64,000 nt of DNA, taken from Treponema sp. (GTDB lineage Bacteria; Spirochaetota; Spirochaetia; Treponematales; Treponemataceae). The DNA is taken from NCBI GenBank assembly GCA_017619795.1, contig JAFZRP010000068.1, forward strand, positions 16,811 to 80,810. Direction: 5' to 3'. A program made the position numbers and the translations under genes. Of the stretch, positions 1 to 9,305 are shown in pieces (positions within the stretch are counted from its first letter, which is position 1; each line of letters opens with the position of its first letter). The notes under the pieces are model-generated. The model saw only the letters and a list, made by a program, of their open reading frames with translations. It was not told the DNA's origin and ran no database searches.

Positions 1-203
1 GTATATTCATTTAGTTTATTTATAATTATCCAATTTTGAATACTTGAGTTTATGAATTCAAAACATTTGTTTGGATATTTCACTATTGGCTTAGTTTTAT
101 CATCTAGTATTAATGTATAATTAATTGATTGGTCCAATTTTTCATTATTTTCAAGAGCAGCCTTTAATCCCCACATTGCATGAGGTGAAACAGTTAAAAT
201 CAT
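1..203 (-). CDS. Partial CDS at left edge, unknown function
   Basis: An open frame runs from an ATG at 203 leftward off the window edge without a stop, giving 67 codons. The start is preceded by AAGGAAATAAA, a good ribosome binding site. The visible N-terminus begins MILTVSPHAMWG and is rich in Asn, Ile and Lys. It has no signal peptide and no motif I can assign. The body is more AT-rich than most genes further right. It could be the start of an accessory gene; function unknown. Confidence 0.6.
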   Translation of the reverse strand, partial: MILTVSPHAMWGLKAALENNEKLDQSINYTLILDDKTKPIVKYPNKCFEFINSSIQNWIIINKLNEY

Positions 204-437
204 TTTATTTCCTTAACTATGTATATCATCATTTTATCATAGTTTCCAAAAAAATCAAAAATTAATTATACAAATTTATCTTCCTCAAAACTTACCAACC
301 TGTTAATAAATACTACCATTCTGTAAAGTCCTCATCATAAAAAACTATTATAATAAAGTATTGGTACACAAACATACTTCTGCGTTTTACATTTTTTATC
401 TGAAAACCATAAGGCTGTAACAATATACTGCAAGATA
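204..437. other. AT-rich intergenic region
   Basis: About 230 bp without a credible gene. On the minus strand a weak promoter for the left-edge gene can be proposed (TTGATT, 16-bp spacer, TAAAAT, ending near 225). I see no terminator hairpin downstream of the AlbA_2 gene that ends at 438, and no repeat. Confidence 0.4.
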
Positions 438-1823
438 TTACTCAATAGTCCACATTGAAGTTTTCTTGTCAAAAGCAATCTGGATTTTTTTCTTCATTTT
501 AGAGACGTCTCGTAATATTGTGCGGCGGTCAACTGCAAATTCTTCTGCAATCTGTTCTACAGTAATACGACGATTCTGCAAAATCATTTCCCTGATTTTC
601 TGCTCACGCTCTGTTAATTCAGTTGAAGCCTTTTGTTCTTCTGTAGCTTCCTTGTTAAGAGGAATTTGAATCTTAAATATGTCGTCTTCAAATAAAACCG
701 GTTTACCGCCATCTGAGTAAAGAGGTGTATACTGATAGAGATTTTTAACACCAGAACCGATGGTTTCAGAATGCCCCATAACAGTAAAGAAATTTGCTAT
801 TAATGGATTTTTTGGATATGGCGAGAATTCGTCCTGTAAAATATTTCCATGTCGTCTAGGGCGACACCAGTTTTCTGTTTTAAGCCAGTCTTTTTCTATA
901 ATCAGTTTTGCAGGAAACGCACTAGAAAAATCACGATGAACCAGAATGTTTGCAACAACTTCCCGCGCGATTATATCTCTTATAGAAGTGTTGTTATTAT
1001 TTATAAGGAAGAATTTGTCTGAGGTATGAACCTGTATAAATTTCATGAGCTGGTCATAACTTTCAATAAGGTTTGTTTGTATTCGAAGTCTGTCATCATA
1101 ACGCTCGGTATTATCCACGCGGTAAATGGCATCGGTAATATAGCCAGGGCAGCAGGAACGGATTGTAGTATCTTTTCCAAACAGCATAACCGCAGCAAGA
1201 TTATAGCCTTTTTCACCTGTAACAAAATCCTTTTCATAAAGACCTGCACTTATAAAAAGATCTTTGTCTGACATTTTGAGCCATTCATGTTCTGAGTTTT
1301 TGTTTTCAATTAATCGCCTTACCTGTGGCAATAAATCAAATCGCAAATCAGAATCTTCGACATACGGGAAAATCTTATGTTCATTGAAAGCTCCGATTTT
1401 TCTGGCATACATATTTTCAACTTGAATCGGCGAATCTGTGATATCCATATCTCCATCTTCGTTGCGGTCATAAATACGACCATTACATTTAACTACGGTC
1501 GAAGAACAAGGAACAAAACATGAAAGAAGTTTTTTGCCATTTAATTCAAATTCCTCAAGAGATAGGTATAAAGTCGGTGACATCTTATCTGGATTATTCA
1601 ACTGGTTAGTAAAGTTCTTTTTCATGTCTGCAATGCAATTTTGATTTATTCCGACAGGATTTCCATTGTCATCAGCTCCAAAAATGATATAACCACCATA
1701 ACGGTTGGAAAAAGCAGAAATTGATTCATATGCTGTTGATGGTATTGAAGTTTTGCTTTCCTTATATTCAACCGTTATTTTTTCATGATTTGAAAGTAAT
1801 TCTTTGAGTTTTTCCTTTGTCAT
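438..1823 (-). CDS. AlbA_2/Schlafen-type putative transcriptional regulator with ATPase-like and HTH domains
   Basis: The 461-residue protein has an N-terminal AlbA_2 (divergent Schlafen-AAA_4) domain at about residues 10-130, including FSNRYGGYIIFGADDNG. A RecG-like/HATPase_c_4 region follows (REVVANILVHRDFS, then PYPKNPLIANFF and GSGVKNLY). A C-terminal winged helix-turn-helix sits at about 405-461 (ITVEQIAEEFAVDRRTILRDV). This architecture is common in bacterial DNA-binding regulators of unknown ligand. The start at 1823 has a GAGG site. A promoter GTGACA-N17-TATAAT (1867 to 1839) overlaps a cluster of ATGTCAC repeats, which suggests autoregulation. It is divergent from the S1 gene. The specific target is unknown. 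Confidence 0.8.
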   Translation of the reverse strand: MTKEKLKELLSNHEKITVEYKESKTSIPSTAYESISAFSNRYGGYIIFGADDNGNPVGINQNCIADMKKNFTNQLNNPDKMSPTLYLSLEEFELNGKKLLSCFVPCSSTVVKCNGRIYDRNEDGDMDITDSPIQVENMYARKIGAFNEHKIFPYVEDSDLRFDLLPQVRRLIENKNSEHEWLKMSDKDLFISAGLYEKDFVTGEKGYNLAAVMLFGKDTTIRSCCPGYITDAIYRVDNTERYDDRLRIQTNLIESYDQLMKFIQVHTSDKFFLINNNNTSIRDIIAREVVANILVHRDFSSAFPAKLIIEKDWLKTENWCRPRRHGNILQDEFSPYPKNPLIANFFTVMGHSETIGSGVKNLYQYTPLYSDGGKPVLFEDDIFKIQIPLNKEATEEQKASTELTEREQKIREMILQNRRITVEQIAEEFAVDRRTILRDVSKMKKKIQIAFDKKTSMWTIE

Positions 1824-1860
1824 ATTAACCTCGAATATATTATATAATGAAAATGTAAAA

Positions 1861-1916
1861 ATGTCACTTCCTTGTCAAAAATGTCACTACATCATGTCAC
1901 CATGTCACCATGTCAC
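1861..1916. promoter_or_regulatory. ATGTCAC direct-repeat cluster between divergent genes
   Basis: Five exact copies of ATGTCAC start at 1861, 1881, 1894, 1902 and 1910, with TTGTCAA at about 1872 as a looser relative. The first copy contains the complement of the predicted -35 box (GTGACA) of the AlbA_2 regulator gene. The arrangement looks like a multi-site operator serving the regulator and possibly the S1 gene. The bound protein is inferred, not shown. Confidence 0.5.
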
Positions 1917-2005
1917 TTTTTTTCCATAAATATGGTAGTTTATCCCCCCAATATATGCTATTATATCATCATCACAACAAAACTAATTTGGAAAGGAATT
2001 ATAAA

Positions 2006-3100
2006 ATGCGAAATACATTTGAAATTGGCGAACCAGTTGAGCTCGAAATCGTAGCTATCTCCGATACAACCGTTTTTCTGGATTTAAATGCTAAATCCGA
2101 AGGTGTTCTGGACCGCGAAGAGCTTGCAGACGAAGAAGGAAACGTTTCTGTAAAGGAAGGCGACAAAATAAAGGTTTATTTTACCGGCGAGTTCCATGGC
2201 GAAATGCGCTTTACAACAAAAATTGCTGGCGACAAGGCCGATAAGGAAATGCTTGAAAATGCCTGGAAAAACGGAATCCCTGTAGAAGGTAACGTTGAAT
2301 CAGAAATTAAAGGCGGCTTCCAGATTAAGATTGGAGCTGCCAGAGCCTTCTGTCCGTATTCACAGATGGGCTATAAAAAACGCGACGAACCTTCTGCCTA
2401 TGTAGGACGTCATCTTTCTTTCATAATCACAGAATATAAAAACGATGGCAAGGATATTCTTGTTTCTAACCGTCAGATTGGCGAAAAAGAATATGCAGAC
2501 TCTCTTAAAAAGCTTGCAGAAACAATAAAAGAAGGCGCAATTGTAGAAGGAACTGTTGAATCAATCGAAAAGTTTGGTGCTTTTGTTGATGTAAACGGTT
2601 TCCGCGTGCTGCTCCCAATTTCAGAAATGGCTCGTGAGCGCGTTACAAATGCTGCCGATATAGTTCAGGTTGGACAAAAAATCACTGCTAAGGTTCTTAA
2701 AGCAGACTGGAATACAGAGCGTGTAAGCGTAAGTCTTAAGGCTCTTATTGCAGATCCTTGGGATTCTGTAGAAGACAATTTCTCTGTAGGTCAGAAAATT
2801 GAAGGTCCAATCAGCCGCGTTGCAGATTTTGGTGTTTTTGTAAATCTTGATAAAGGAATAGATGGACTTGTGCATATCAGCGAGCTTGAGGGAATAAGTG
2901 CAAGCACAAATATTAAGAAGGTTTACCAGCCTGGTCAGAAAATGAGCGTTGTAATTGAAAAAATTGACGCGGCTTCTAAACGTATTTCCCTAAAACCAGC
3001 ATCGTCTGTTGAACAGGACAAAACTGCTGCTAAATATCTTTCTAGTCAGGATGATGATGGGGAAACCTACAATCCATTTGCGGCCCTTTTAAAGAAATAG
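2006..3100 (+). CDS. rpsA: S1-domain RNA-binding protein (30S ribosomal protein S1-like)
   Basis: The 364-residue product is made of four successive S1 OB-fold repeats (about residues 8-70, 88-160, 175-250 and 262-335). The last two are most canonical (VEGTVESIEKFGAFVDV, IEGPISRVADFGVFVNL). S1 proteins help load mRNA on the 30S subunit; four-domain versions are usual in spirochaetes and shorter than the six-domain E. coli protein. I chose the ATG at 2006 because GGAAAGGA precedes it by 8 bases and the first S1 repeat starts immediately. An upstream ATG at 1910 lies in the repeat-rich intergenic DNA and adds residues with no domain. Cytoplasmic. Confidence 0.85.
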   Translation: MRNTFEIGEPVELEIVAISDTTVFLDLNAKSEGVLDREELADEEGNVSVKEGDKIKVYFTGEFHGEMRFTTKIAGDKADKEMLENAWKNGIPVEGNVESEIKGGFQIKIGAARAFCPYSQMGYKKRDEPSAYVGRHLSFIITEYKNDGKDILVSNRQIGEKEYADSLKKLAETIKEGAIVEGTVESIEKFGAFVDVNGFRVLLPISEMARERVTNAADIVQVGQKITAKVLKADWNTERVSVSLKALIADPWDSVEDNFSVGQKIEGPISRVADFGVFVNLDKGIDGLVHISELEGISASTNIKKVYQPGQKMSVVIEKIDAASKRISLKPASSVEQDKTAAKYLSSQDDDGETYNPFAALLKK

Positions 3101-3144
3101 AGAGTTTCTAAGGGAAAGGATTAGTAATCAAAAAAGGAATGATT

Positions 3145-3498
3145 ATGGACGAAAATCGTCGGAACATTAGGTATCACGAAATCGGAAGAGTAATTGCTCC
3201 AGATTTATGTGCGCTTCCTGGTATTCTTGATAACATAAGCTCCTCAGGATGCAGAATGCATTTTCCGGTTCCTGTAGTTGTGGATCTGGAGCGAGAGTAT
3301 ATGATTAAAATCAATCTCTCCAGAGCCCCAAGCGAAGAGCCTTTGCAGCTTATGTGTAAACCTATGTGGGTTTCTGAAAGCGAAGGTACAACTCAAATAG
3401 GCTTTAGTATTCTGTTTTCTCCTGATGAAAACCGTCTGCACGAGTTTATTAACTTCCTGCAGCAGGTAAATGATGATAACATGCCGGAAATTATCTGA
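3145..3498 (+). CDS. PilZ domain protein, probable c-di-GMP effector
   Basis: A small single-domain protein of 117 residues. It shows the two PilZ ligand motifs: an arginine cluster RRNIR near the N-terminus (RxxxR type) and DNISSSGCR matching (D/N)xSxxG. PilZ domains bind cyclic di-GMP and control motility, envelope or enzyme partners. The ATG at 3145 is preferred over the one at 3139, because AAAAAGGA ends at 3138 and would abut the earlier codon. It follows the S1 gene by 44 bases and precedes the methyltransferase by 17, so co-transcription is likely. The partner is unknown. Confidence 0.85.
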   Translation: MDENRRNIRYHEIGRVIAPDLCALPGILDNISSSGCRMHFPVPVVVDLEREYMIKINLSRAPSEEPLQLMCKPMWVSESEGTTQIGFSILFSPDENRLHEFINFLQQVNDDNMPEII

Positions 3499-3515
3499 CA
3501 GGCTTTGAATTAAAA

Positions 3516-4511
3516 ATGAGTGTTGAAAAAATCCCTCTGAATGGAATTGCTTTTCTTGCTTTCCCTGAACAGTCACAGCTGCTTTTCTCTGAATTAAAAG
3601 GTCGTTTTGGCTTTAGTGATGATGAATTGCAGCCGGAAGCTTACGGAGAGCTTTTTTATATAGAAGATAAAGCCGGATATCTGAAAAAATCTGGGGGCCA
3701 ATATCCTTATTGGGCAAGAACAGTAATGGTGGAGCTTTTCATTCTAAAGTTTGACTCAATTGGTGAGGCTGCTACAAACCTCAAGACAATTCAGCGAAAC
3801 TGGGCGCCGTATCAGTTTACGTGTTTTCGCCGCGCCCAGCTTATTCAGGAAAAGCTTCCTTACATCAACTTAAAAGACAGACAGTTCCCTGTAAAGATTC
3901 CCGCAAGCCCGATTGGCTTATACACTTTGCTTGACGAACACACTTTAATTGCTTCCGCCCAGACAACCTCTTACTTACCGGCCGGAACCCTTCATTTTAT
4001 AGAAGATCACGAAAACCCGCCGAGCCGCGCATACTTAAAAGTTCAGGAAAGTCTTTCCATGGCGCAGCTGCTTCTTGGCGCAGATCTTCCTTGTGCGGGG
4101 CAGAAATGTTTTGAGGCGGGGGCTTGTCCCGGTGGCTGGACCTGGGTGCTCGTTGGACTTGGTTCAGAGGTTTATGCTGTAGACCGTGCAGAGCTTGCCC
4201 CGGAGCTTATGAAAAATCCTCTTGTAAAGTTTCAGGCTCACGATGCCTTTACACTCAAACCTCAGGAAATCGGCCCCGTAGATTGGGTTTTCAGCGACGT
4301 AATCTGTTACCCGGAGCGCCTTTTAAAATGGATAAATGGCTGGCTGGAAAGCGGGCTTACAGATAACATGATTTGTACAATCAAAATGCAGGGCGAAATT
4401 GATTGGCCACTCATAGCTGATTTCGCCGCAATTCCAAACAGCCGCATCATCCATCTTAATTACAACAAGCATGAGCTCACCTGGATGTGGACGAGAAATA
4501 CAAAAAAATAA
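3516..4511 (+). CDS. RlmM-like SAM-dependent RNA methyltransferase
   Basis: The 331-residue protein has a C-terminal FtsJ/RrmJ-type Rossmann methyltransferase fold. The SAM-binding stretch is FEAGACPGGWTWVLVGLG (about residues 199-216), followed by VYAVDRAEL and the acidic WVFSDVICYPERLL. These match RlmM, which 2'-O-methylates C2498 of 23S rRNA; the N-terminal half would be the RNA-binding THUMP-like part. Ribosomal substrate assignment is by family resemblance only. It lies in a short operon after the PilZ gene. Cytoplasmic. Confidence 0.75.
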   Translation: MSVEKIPLNGIAFLAFPEQSQLLFSELKGRFGFSDDELQPEAYGELFYIEDKAGYLKKSGGQYPYWARTVMVELFILKFDSIGEAATNLKTIQRNWAPYQFTCFRRAQLIQEKLPYINLKDRQFPVKIPASPIGLYTLLDEHTLIASAQTTSYLPAGTLHFIEDHENPPSRAYLKVQESLSMAQLLLGADLPCAGQKCFEAGACPGGWTWVLVGLGSEVYAVDRAELAPELMKNPLVKFQAHDAFTLKPQEIGPVDWVFSDVICYPERLLKWINGWLESGLTDNMICTIKMQGEIDWPLIADFAAIPNSRIIHLNYNKHELTWMWTRNTKK

Positions 4512-4534
4512 TAGAAAAATACAATAAATATCAT

Positions 4535-4621
4535 TTGTAGATTTTGCATAATGATGATAGAATTATATAAAAAGTTAGTGAAACGTTTAACAAGAAAAAA
4601 CGTATATTTAGAGAGGCAAAT
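4535..4621 (+). promoter_or_regulatory. Promoter with LacI-type operator for the GH51 gene
   Basis: A promoter TTGTAG (4535-4540), 17-bp spacer, TAGAAT (4558-4563) sits upstream of the arabinofuranosidase gene. Just downstream of the expected start lies TGAAACGTTTAACA, centred on the palindrome AAACGTTT (4581-4588). That form is typical of LacI/GalR-family operators. Its position after the promoter fits a roadblock or occlusion repressor. A GAGAGG ribosome site follows at 4611-4616. No LacI-family gene is in the window, so the regulator is unknown. Confidence 0.5.
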
Positions 4622-6100
4622 ATGGATTCAGTAACAGTAAATTGCAGACAGAATGGTAAGAAAATCAGCAGAGACGTTTATGGTCACTTTAGTGAACACC
4701 TTGGACGCTGTATTTACGGTGGTTTTTGGGTTGGAAAAGACTCTGATATTCCAAATATAAATGGATATAGAAAAGATGTTGTAGAAGCTTTTAAGGAGCT
4801 TGAAATTCCAAACCTGCGCTGGCCGGGTGGATGCTTTGCAGATGAGTATCATTGGCGCGATGGTATTGGTCCATATGAAACCCGCAAAAAAATGATTAAT
4901 ACTCATTGGGGCGGAGTTGTAGAAGACAACAGCTTTGGTACACACGAGTTCTTTGGACTTTGTGAAGCTCTTGGTTGTAAGCCTTATGTAAATGGAAACG
5001 TTGGTTCCGGCACTGTTCAGGAAATGAGTGAATGGGTTGAATATATCACCTTTGGCGGCGAATCACCAATGAGCAGAATGCGCGAAGCAAATGGTCATAA
5101 GGCTCCATGGAAGCTTCCACTTTTCTGTGTTGGAAACGAAAACTGGGGTTGTGGTGGAAATATGCGCCCTGAATACTATGCAGATTTGTACCGCCGCTAT
5201 CAGACTTATGTACGCCAGTATGGCCCGGACAAAATCTTTAAAATTGCCTGCGGTCCTAATGCCGGTGATTTTAACTGGACAGATGTTGTAATGAAAAATG
5301 CCGCTCAGTTTATGGACGGACTTTCCCTTCATTATTATACAGTTGACCCTGACTGGAATACCCGTGAAGTTGCTGGTAAGTTTGAAGAAAAGGGCTGGTA
5401 CAGTATGCTGGCAAAAGCAAGCTGGATGGAGCACCTTGTAGAAACTCACTCAAAGATTATGGATAAATATGACCCTGAAAAACGAGTTGCACTTGTTGTG
5501 GACGAGTGGGGCACCTGGCATAAGGTTGAAGACGGTACAAATCCTGGCTTCCTTTATCAGCAGAATACAGTGCGCGATGCTCTTGTTGCAGGAATTACAC
5601 TCAATATCTTTAATAATCATTGTGAACGTGTACGCGTTGCAAATATTGCTCAGGCTGTAAACGTATTGCAGTCTCCTGTTCTTACAGAAGGCAACAAGCT
5701 TATTAAAACTCCAACCTGGTATGTATTCCATATGTACAAGACTCACATGGATGCAGATCAGCTTGACAGCTTTGTTGTTACAGACTGGGTTGGTCCGGAA
5801 GAAAACAAGCGTGTTAAGGCTGTTACAAGCTCTGCTTCTACAAAGGATGGTAGCTATACTGTTACTCTTACAAATGCCGATTTAGACAATGCCCGAACAG
5901 TAACTGTAAAAATGGATGGCTTGGAAAAAATCTCTTCTGCTTCTGCCGTAATCCTCGAAGGCGAAAAAATGAACAGCATGAACACCTTCGACAAACCGGA
6001 TGCAGTAGTTGAGAAAAAGGCTGACTGTAAGGTTGATGGTAATGTTGTAACAGTTACCCTTAAGCCTCGATCAGTGCTTGCTTTGCAGGTAAAGGCCTAG
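4622..6100 (+). CDS. Alpha-N-arabinofuranosidase, glycoside hydrolase family 51
   Basis: A 492-residue GH51 enzyme that removes terminal alpha-L-arabinofuranosyl residues from arabinan and arabinoxylan oligomers. The N-terminus ([32 protein letters not shown]) is diagnostic of the family. The acid/base glutamate is in GNENWG (about residue 173) and the nucleophile in VDEWGTWH (about residue 295), with a beta-sandwich C-terminal domain. There is no signal peptide, so it acts in the cytoplasm on imported oligosaccharides. Length is normal for the family. It probably pairs functionally with the GH43 enzyme at 51.0 kb. Confidence 0.93.
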   Translation: MDSVTVNCRQNGKKISRDVYGHFSEHLGRCIYGGFWVGKDSDIPNINGYRKDVVEAFKELEIPNLRWPGGCFADEYHWRDGIGPYETRKKMINTHWGGVVEDNSFGTHEFFGLCEALGCKPYVNGNVGSGTVQEMSEWVEYITFGGESPMSRMREANGHKAPWKLPLFCVGNENWGCGGNMRPEYYADLYRRYQTYVRQYGPDKIFKIACGPNAGDFNWTDVVMKNAAQFMDGLSLHYYTVDPDWNTREVAGKFEEKGWYSMLAKASWMEHLVETHSKIMDKYDPEKRVALVVDEWGTWHKVEDGTNPGFLYQQNTVRDALVAGITLNIFNNHCERVRVANIAQAVNVLQSPVLTEGNKLIKTPTWYVFHMYKTHMDADQLDSFVVTDWVGPEENKRVKAVTSSASTKDGSYTVTLTNADLDNARTVTVKMDGLEKISSASAVILEGEKMNSMNTFDKPDAVVEKKADCKVDGNVVTVTLKPRSVLALQVKA

Positions 6101-6118
6101 TTTGTCCAGGTTGCTGGA

Positions 6119-6367
6119 ATGTTTTGTCCTGTTTGCGAAAATAAAACCTCTTTAGCCTCTATGGAGATGACGCCGGAACTTGTAGAAGAAATGACGGAAT
6201 CGGAACCAGTTGCAGACTTTTGTGGGGAAAAGCTGCTCGAATACAGGCTTAAGCTTTGCTCTGAATGTACAAGACTAATTAGCGGAATGACTTGCGCAGA
6301 ATGCGGTTGCTTTGTACAATTCAGAGCTAGACACTCAACGGCTCACTGTGTGTTGAACCGCTGGTAA
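6119..6367 (+). CDS. Small cysteine-rich zinc-ribbon protein, DUF6171-like
   Basis: An 82-residue protein with three Cys pairs: CPVC at the N-terminus, CSEC in the middle and CAECGC near the C-terminus, followed by FVQFRARHSTAHC. The pattern CxxC...CxxC plus CGCFV.vRa resembles DUF6171 proteins and predicts one or two structural zinc sites. It starts 18 bases after the arabinofuranosidase stop and ends 30 bases before the MATE gene, so it appears operonic. Function unknown; the family resemblance is from memory of its motif. Confidence 0.7.
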   Translation: MFCPVCENKTSLASMEMTPELVEEMTESEPVADFCGEKLLEYRLKLCSECTRLISGMTCAECGCFVQFRARHSTAHCVLNRW

Positions 6368-6397
6368 ATAAAGCTTGTCTGGAAAAAGCAGAGAAAC

Positions 6398-7744
6398 ATG
6401 GACTTTTTAAGAAATCTTTTTACAATAGCATTTCCAATTATTGCTCAAAACTTTCTGTCCTCCTTTGTAAATATGCTGGACACCATAATGGTGGGACAGC
6501 TAGGCTCTGTAGATATTGCCGCTGTAGGCTTAGGCAACCAGATTTTCTTTGTTATGAGCGTAATAATGTTCGGTGTTGTAAGCGGCGGTTCTATCTTTAT
6601 CTCTCAGTTCTGGGGCAAAAAGGATATGGATGGCGTTCACCGAACAATGGGAATCACCATCATCCTTTCTTCTGCTGTTTCCATTGTATTTTTCCTGCTT
6701 GCAACAATTATTCCGGAGCTTTGTCTTGGTATTTATTCAAACGATGAGGTTGTAATAAAACGGGGCGCAGATTACTTAAGGGCAGTTGCACCAAGTTATC
6801 TGTTTATAGGAATCGGTTTTGCCTTTGGACATGCAGAACGAAGCACAGAACGCGTAAAGCTCCCGATGACGGCAACTGCTATTTCTGTAGTTGTAAACTG
6901 TGTGCTTAATTATGTCTTGATTTTTGGTGTTTCAATAAAGGGCAAGCAGCTTGTAAATCCTCATGGAATTATTGGTGCGGCAATTGCAACAGACATTGCA
7001 AGACTTGTAGAGCTTATTATTCTTGTGGTTGTTCCTTATCTTAAGCATTACGAAATTGCGGCTAGTCCTGCAAAATATTTTAAGATTCAGAGAGGTTTTT
7101 TGCCTAAATATATCAGAATCTGTCTGCCGGTTCTTATTAACGAAGGCTTGTGGGGCTTTGGTGCGAGCATGCAGAATGCGGTTTTTGCTCACGCAGGAAC
7201 TCTTATCATTGCGGCATTCAATATAACAGGAACAATTTCAAACCTTATCTGGACGTTCTTCATGGGTTGTGGAAATGCCGTCGCCATCATCATCGGAAAG
7301 ACAATTGGTGAAGCCCAATACGACAAAGCGCGCACTCTAGCTAAAAAAAGCATTTTATTTCTTACGGTTTCTGCCGCTGTGCTTTCGCTTCTGCTCATTC
7401 CGCTTGCCAAGCTCCTGCCGTTCTTCTTTAAGGTTGAAGAAGATGTGATTTATATGGCAAGAACGTTCCTTTATATGACGGTTGTGCTGTATCCGCTTTA
7501 TGCAATAAATATGTGCATGGTTGTTGGTGTGTGCCGTTCCGGTGGCGATACGATTTATGCGCTTATAATGGATGTTGGGTTTATGTGGTGCATTTCTTTA
7601 CCATTGGGCTGGCTTGCAGTTACAGTGTGGCATCTTCCGTTCTGGGTAATTTTCCTCTGTCTCCATACAGAAGATATTGGTAAGGCAACAATGGGACTTA
7701 TCCGTCTGTTCAACGGCAAATGGGTAAGGGACGTTACAAGGTAG
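6398..7744 (+). CDS. MATE family multidrug/metabolite efflux transporter
   Basis: A 448-residue polytopic membrane protein with the MATE hallmarks MLDTIMVGQLGSVDIAAVGLGNQ in TM1-2 and a second homologous half after about residue 230. About twelve hydrophobic segments are visible. MATE pumps export cationic drugs or metabolites using Na+ or H+ gradients across the inner membrane. It lies between the zinc-ribbon gene and the Bpt-Aat fusion with short gaps. The substrate cannot be inferred from sequence. Confidence 0.9.
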   Translation: MDFLRNLFTIAFPIIAQNFLSSFVNMLDTIMVGQLGSVDIAAVGLGNQIFFVMSVIMFGVVSGGSIFISQFWGKKDMDGVHRTMGITIILSSAVSIVFFLLATIIPELCLGIYSNDEVVIKRGADYLRAVAPSYLFIGIGFAFGHAERSTERVKLPMTATAISVVVNCVLNYVLIFGVSIKGKQLVNPHGIIGAAIATDIARLVELIILVVVPYLKHYEIAASPAKYFKIQRGFLPKYIRICLPVLINEGLWGFGASMQNAVFAHAGTLIIAAFNITGTISNLIWTFFMGCGNAVAIIIGKTIGEAQYDKARTLAKKSILFLTVSAAVLSLLLIPLAKLLPFFFKVEEDVIYMARTFLYMTVVLYPLYAINMCMVVGVCRSGGDTIYALIMDVGFMWCISLPLGWLAVTVWHLPFWVIFLCLHTEDIGKATMGLIRLFNGKWVRDVTR

Positions 7745-7748
7745 TTTT

Positions 7749-9287
7749 ATGGCTAAAAAGAAATCTGAGAAAAAAGAAGCTTCGCACGGAATTCCAATGA
7801 TGTATCAGACAGGGGAGTGCGGATATTTTCCAGAGCAGAAAGCCATAACTGTAATTACCCGTTTTGATTGGATAGAAGAGGAGTCCGAAAGCCTTTTTTC
7901 TGACTGCATTGTTTATAACGAGCTTGCACAGCAGGGCTTCCGTCGCTATAACGATATCCTTTATTCAAATGTCTGCGAAAACTGCCGCGAGTGTATTCCT
8001 ATTCGAATCCCTGTAAGAGCCTTTGAGCCTTCAAAAAGTCAGCGAAGGATAGTGAATAAAAACAGTGATGTTGAAGTTGTCACAGTTTATGAAAATGAAC
8101 GCTTTTATACTGAAGAGAAAATCCAGATGTTCCGCGAATACTATAACCGCCACAATAAGGACTCAAAGGATTATAAAGCGCGAACTAGGCAGGACGCTTT
8201 GGAAGAACTTAAAGAAATGAACAGCGGTTATGGCGGAACCCTTAATCTTGAGTATAGAGTTGAAGGAAAGCTTATAGGAGTAAGTGTAATAGATCTGCTT
8301 TTTAATTCTAAGGGCAGAATTATCGGTTTGTCTTCAAATTATTTTTATTACGATACTGCGCCTGAAACGCTAAAAAGAAGCATTGGAGTTTACAGTGTTC
8401 TGTACGAAATAGAATATTGTCTTGCAAACGGTATTCCATACTATTATCTTGGACTTTATCTTCCTCACTGCAGAAAAATGAATTACAAGATTAATTACAA
8501 GCCCTATGAGCTTTTCCTTGATGGATTCTGGACAGACAGTATAGGTCTGGAAATGTGTCCTGAGGTTGTTGAAAATTATCTTTTTGTAAAAAATGATGAA
8601 GCGCTTGATCCTTCTGTTGTACTTAAGTTTCCAGAGCCAAAGATTTTGTATGATATAGAAGATATCTGTCTTGTAACAAGTACCATTTCTCTTCAATATC
8701 TTTATTCGGCATATATGCAGGGCGTTTTCCCATGGTTTAACGAGTTTGATGCACAACCGGTTTTGTGGCAGTCTCCCGAAGAACGATTTGTAATTCCTAT
8801 TGAAGAGCTTCATGTTTCAAAATCTACAAAAAAGTTTCTTAAGCATAATCCTTATACTTACACTATGGACAAGGCTTTCCCTGATGTAATAAGGCTTTGT
8901 TCCGAACAGAAGCGCGAAGGTCAGAACGGCTCCTGGATTGGTCCAAAGATTATTAAGGCTTATACGCTCTTTCACGAGGCAGGCTATGTTCACAGTTTCG
9001 AAGTTTGGCACGAAGATAAGCTTGTCGGTGGTTTTTATGGTGTTCTTATTGGAAGCATTTTCTGCGGCGAATCTATGTTTACAATTGAACCAAACAGCTC
9101 CAAAAGTGCCTTTGTTTTATTTGCCCAAGCCTTCAAAGCTGCCGGCGGTAAACTCATCGACTGCCAGAGCTACACCAACAATATGGCTCGCTATGGAGCT
9201 AAGAACATTTCCCGGAAAGAGTATCTTACGTTGTTAGAAAAATACAAAAATACACCTCTAGCTCACCCAATTCAGGATCTTCTTTAG
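7749..9287 (+). CDS. aat: Fused Bpt (arginyl-tRNA type) and Aat (Leu/Phe-tRNA) protein transferase
   Basis: The 512-residue protein joins two N-end-rule transferases. Residues about 15-275 match bacterial Bpt/ATE: CGYFPEQ, then CENCRECIPIRI, then YYYLGLYLPHCRKMNYKINY. Residues about 310-505 match Aat: YMQGVFPWF, GGFYGVLIGSIFCGESMFT, LIDCQSYTNNMARYGA. Bpt adds Leu to N-terminal Asp/Glu and Aat adds Leu/Phe to N-terminal Arg/Lys, marking proteins for ClpS/ClpAP. Both parts keep their typical motifs, so a bifunctional enzyme is inferred. It starts 4 bases after the MATE stop. A structured repeat follows 19 bases after its stop. Confidence 0.85.
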   Translation: MAKKKSEKKEASHGIPMMYQTGECGYFPEQKAITVITRFDWIEEESESLFSDCIVYNELAQQGFRRYNDILYSNVCENCRECIPIRIPVRAFEPSKSQRRIVNKNSDVEVVTVYENERFYTEEKIQMFREYYNRHNKDSKDYKARTRQDALEELKEMNSGYGGTLNLEYRVEGKLIGVSVIDLLFNSKGRIIGLSSNYFYYDTAPETLKRSIGVYSVLYEIEYCLANGIPYYYLGLYLPHCRKMNYKINYKPYELFLDGFWTDSIGLEMCPEVVENYLFVKNDEALDPSVVLKFPEPKILYDIEDICLVTSTISLQYLYSAYMQGVFPWFNEFDAQPVLWQSPEERFVIPIEELHVSKSTKKFLKHNPYTYTMDKAFPDVIRLCSEQKREGQNGSWIGPKIIKAYTLFHEAGYVHSFEVWHEDKLVGGFYGVLIGSIFCGESMFTIEPNSSKSAFVLFAQAFKAAGGKLIDCQSYTNNMARYGAKNISRKEYLTLLEKYKNTPLAHPIQDLL

Positions 9288-9305
9288 AATTAAATCTTTA
9301 ATCGT

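Noticed and set aside
1872..2054. Short frames starting within the ATGTCAC repeats
   Set aside because: Their starts are created by the repeats, and the better S1 start at 2006 has a good ribosome site.
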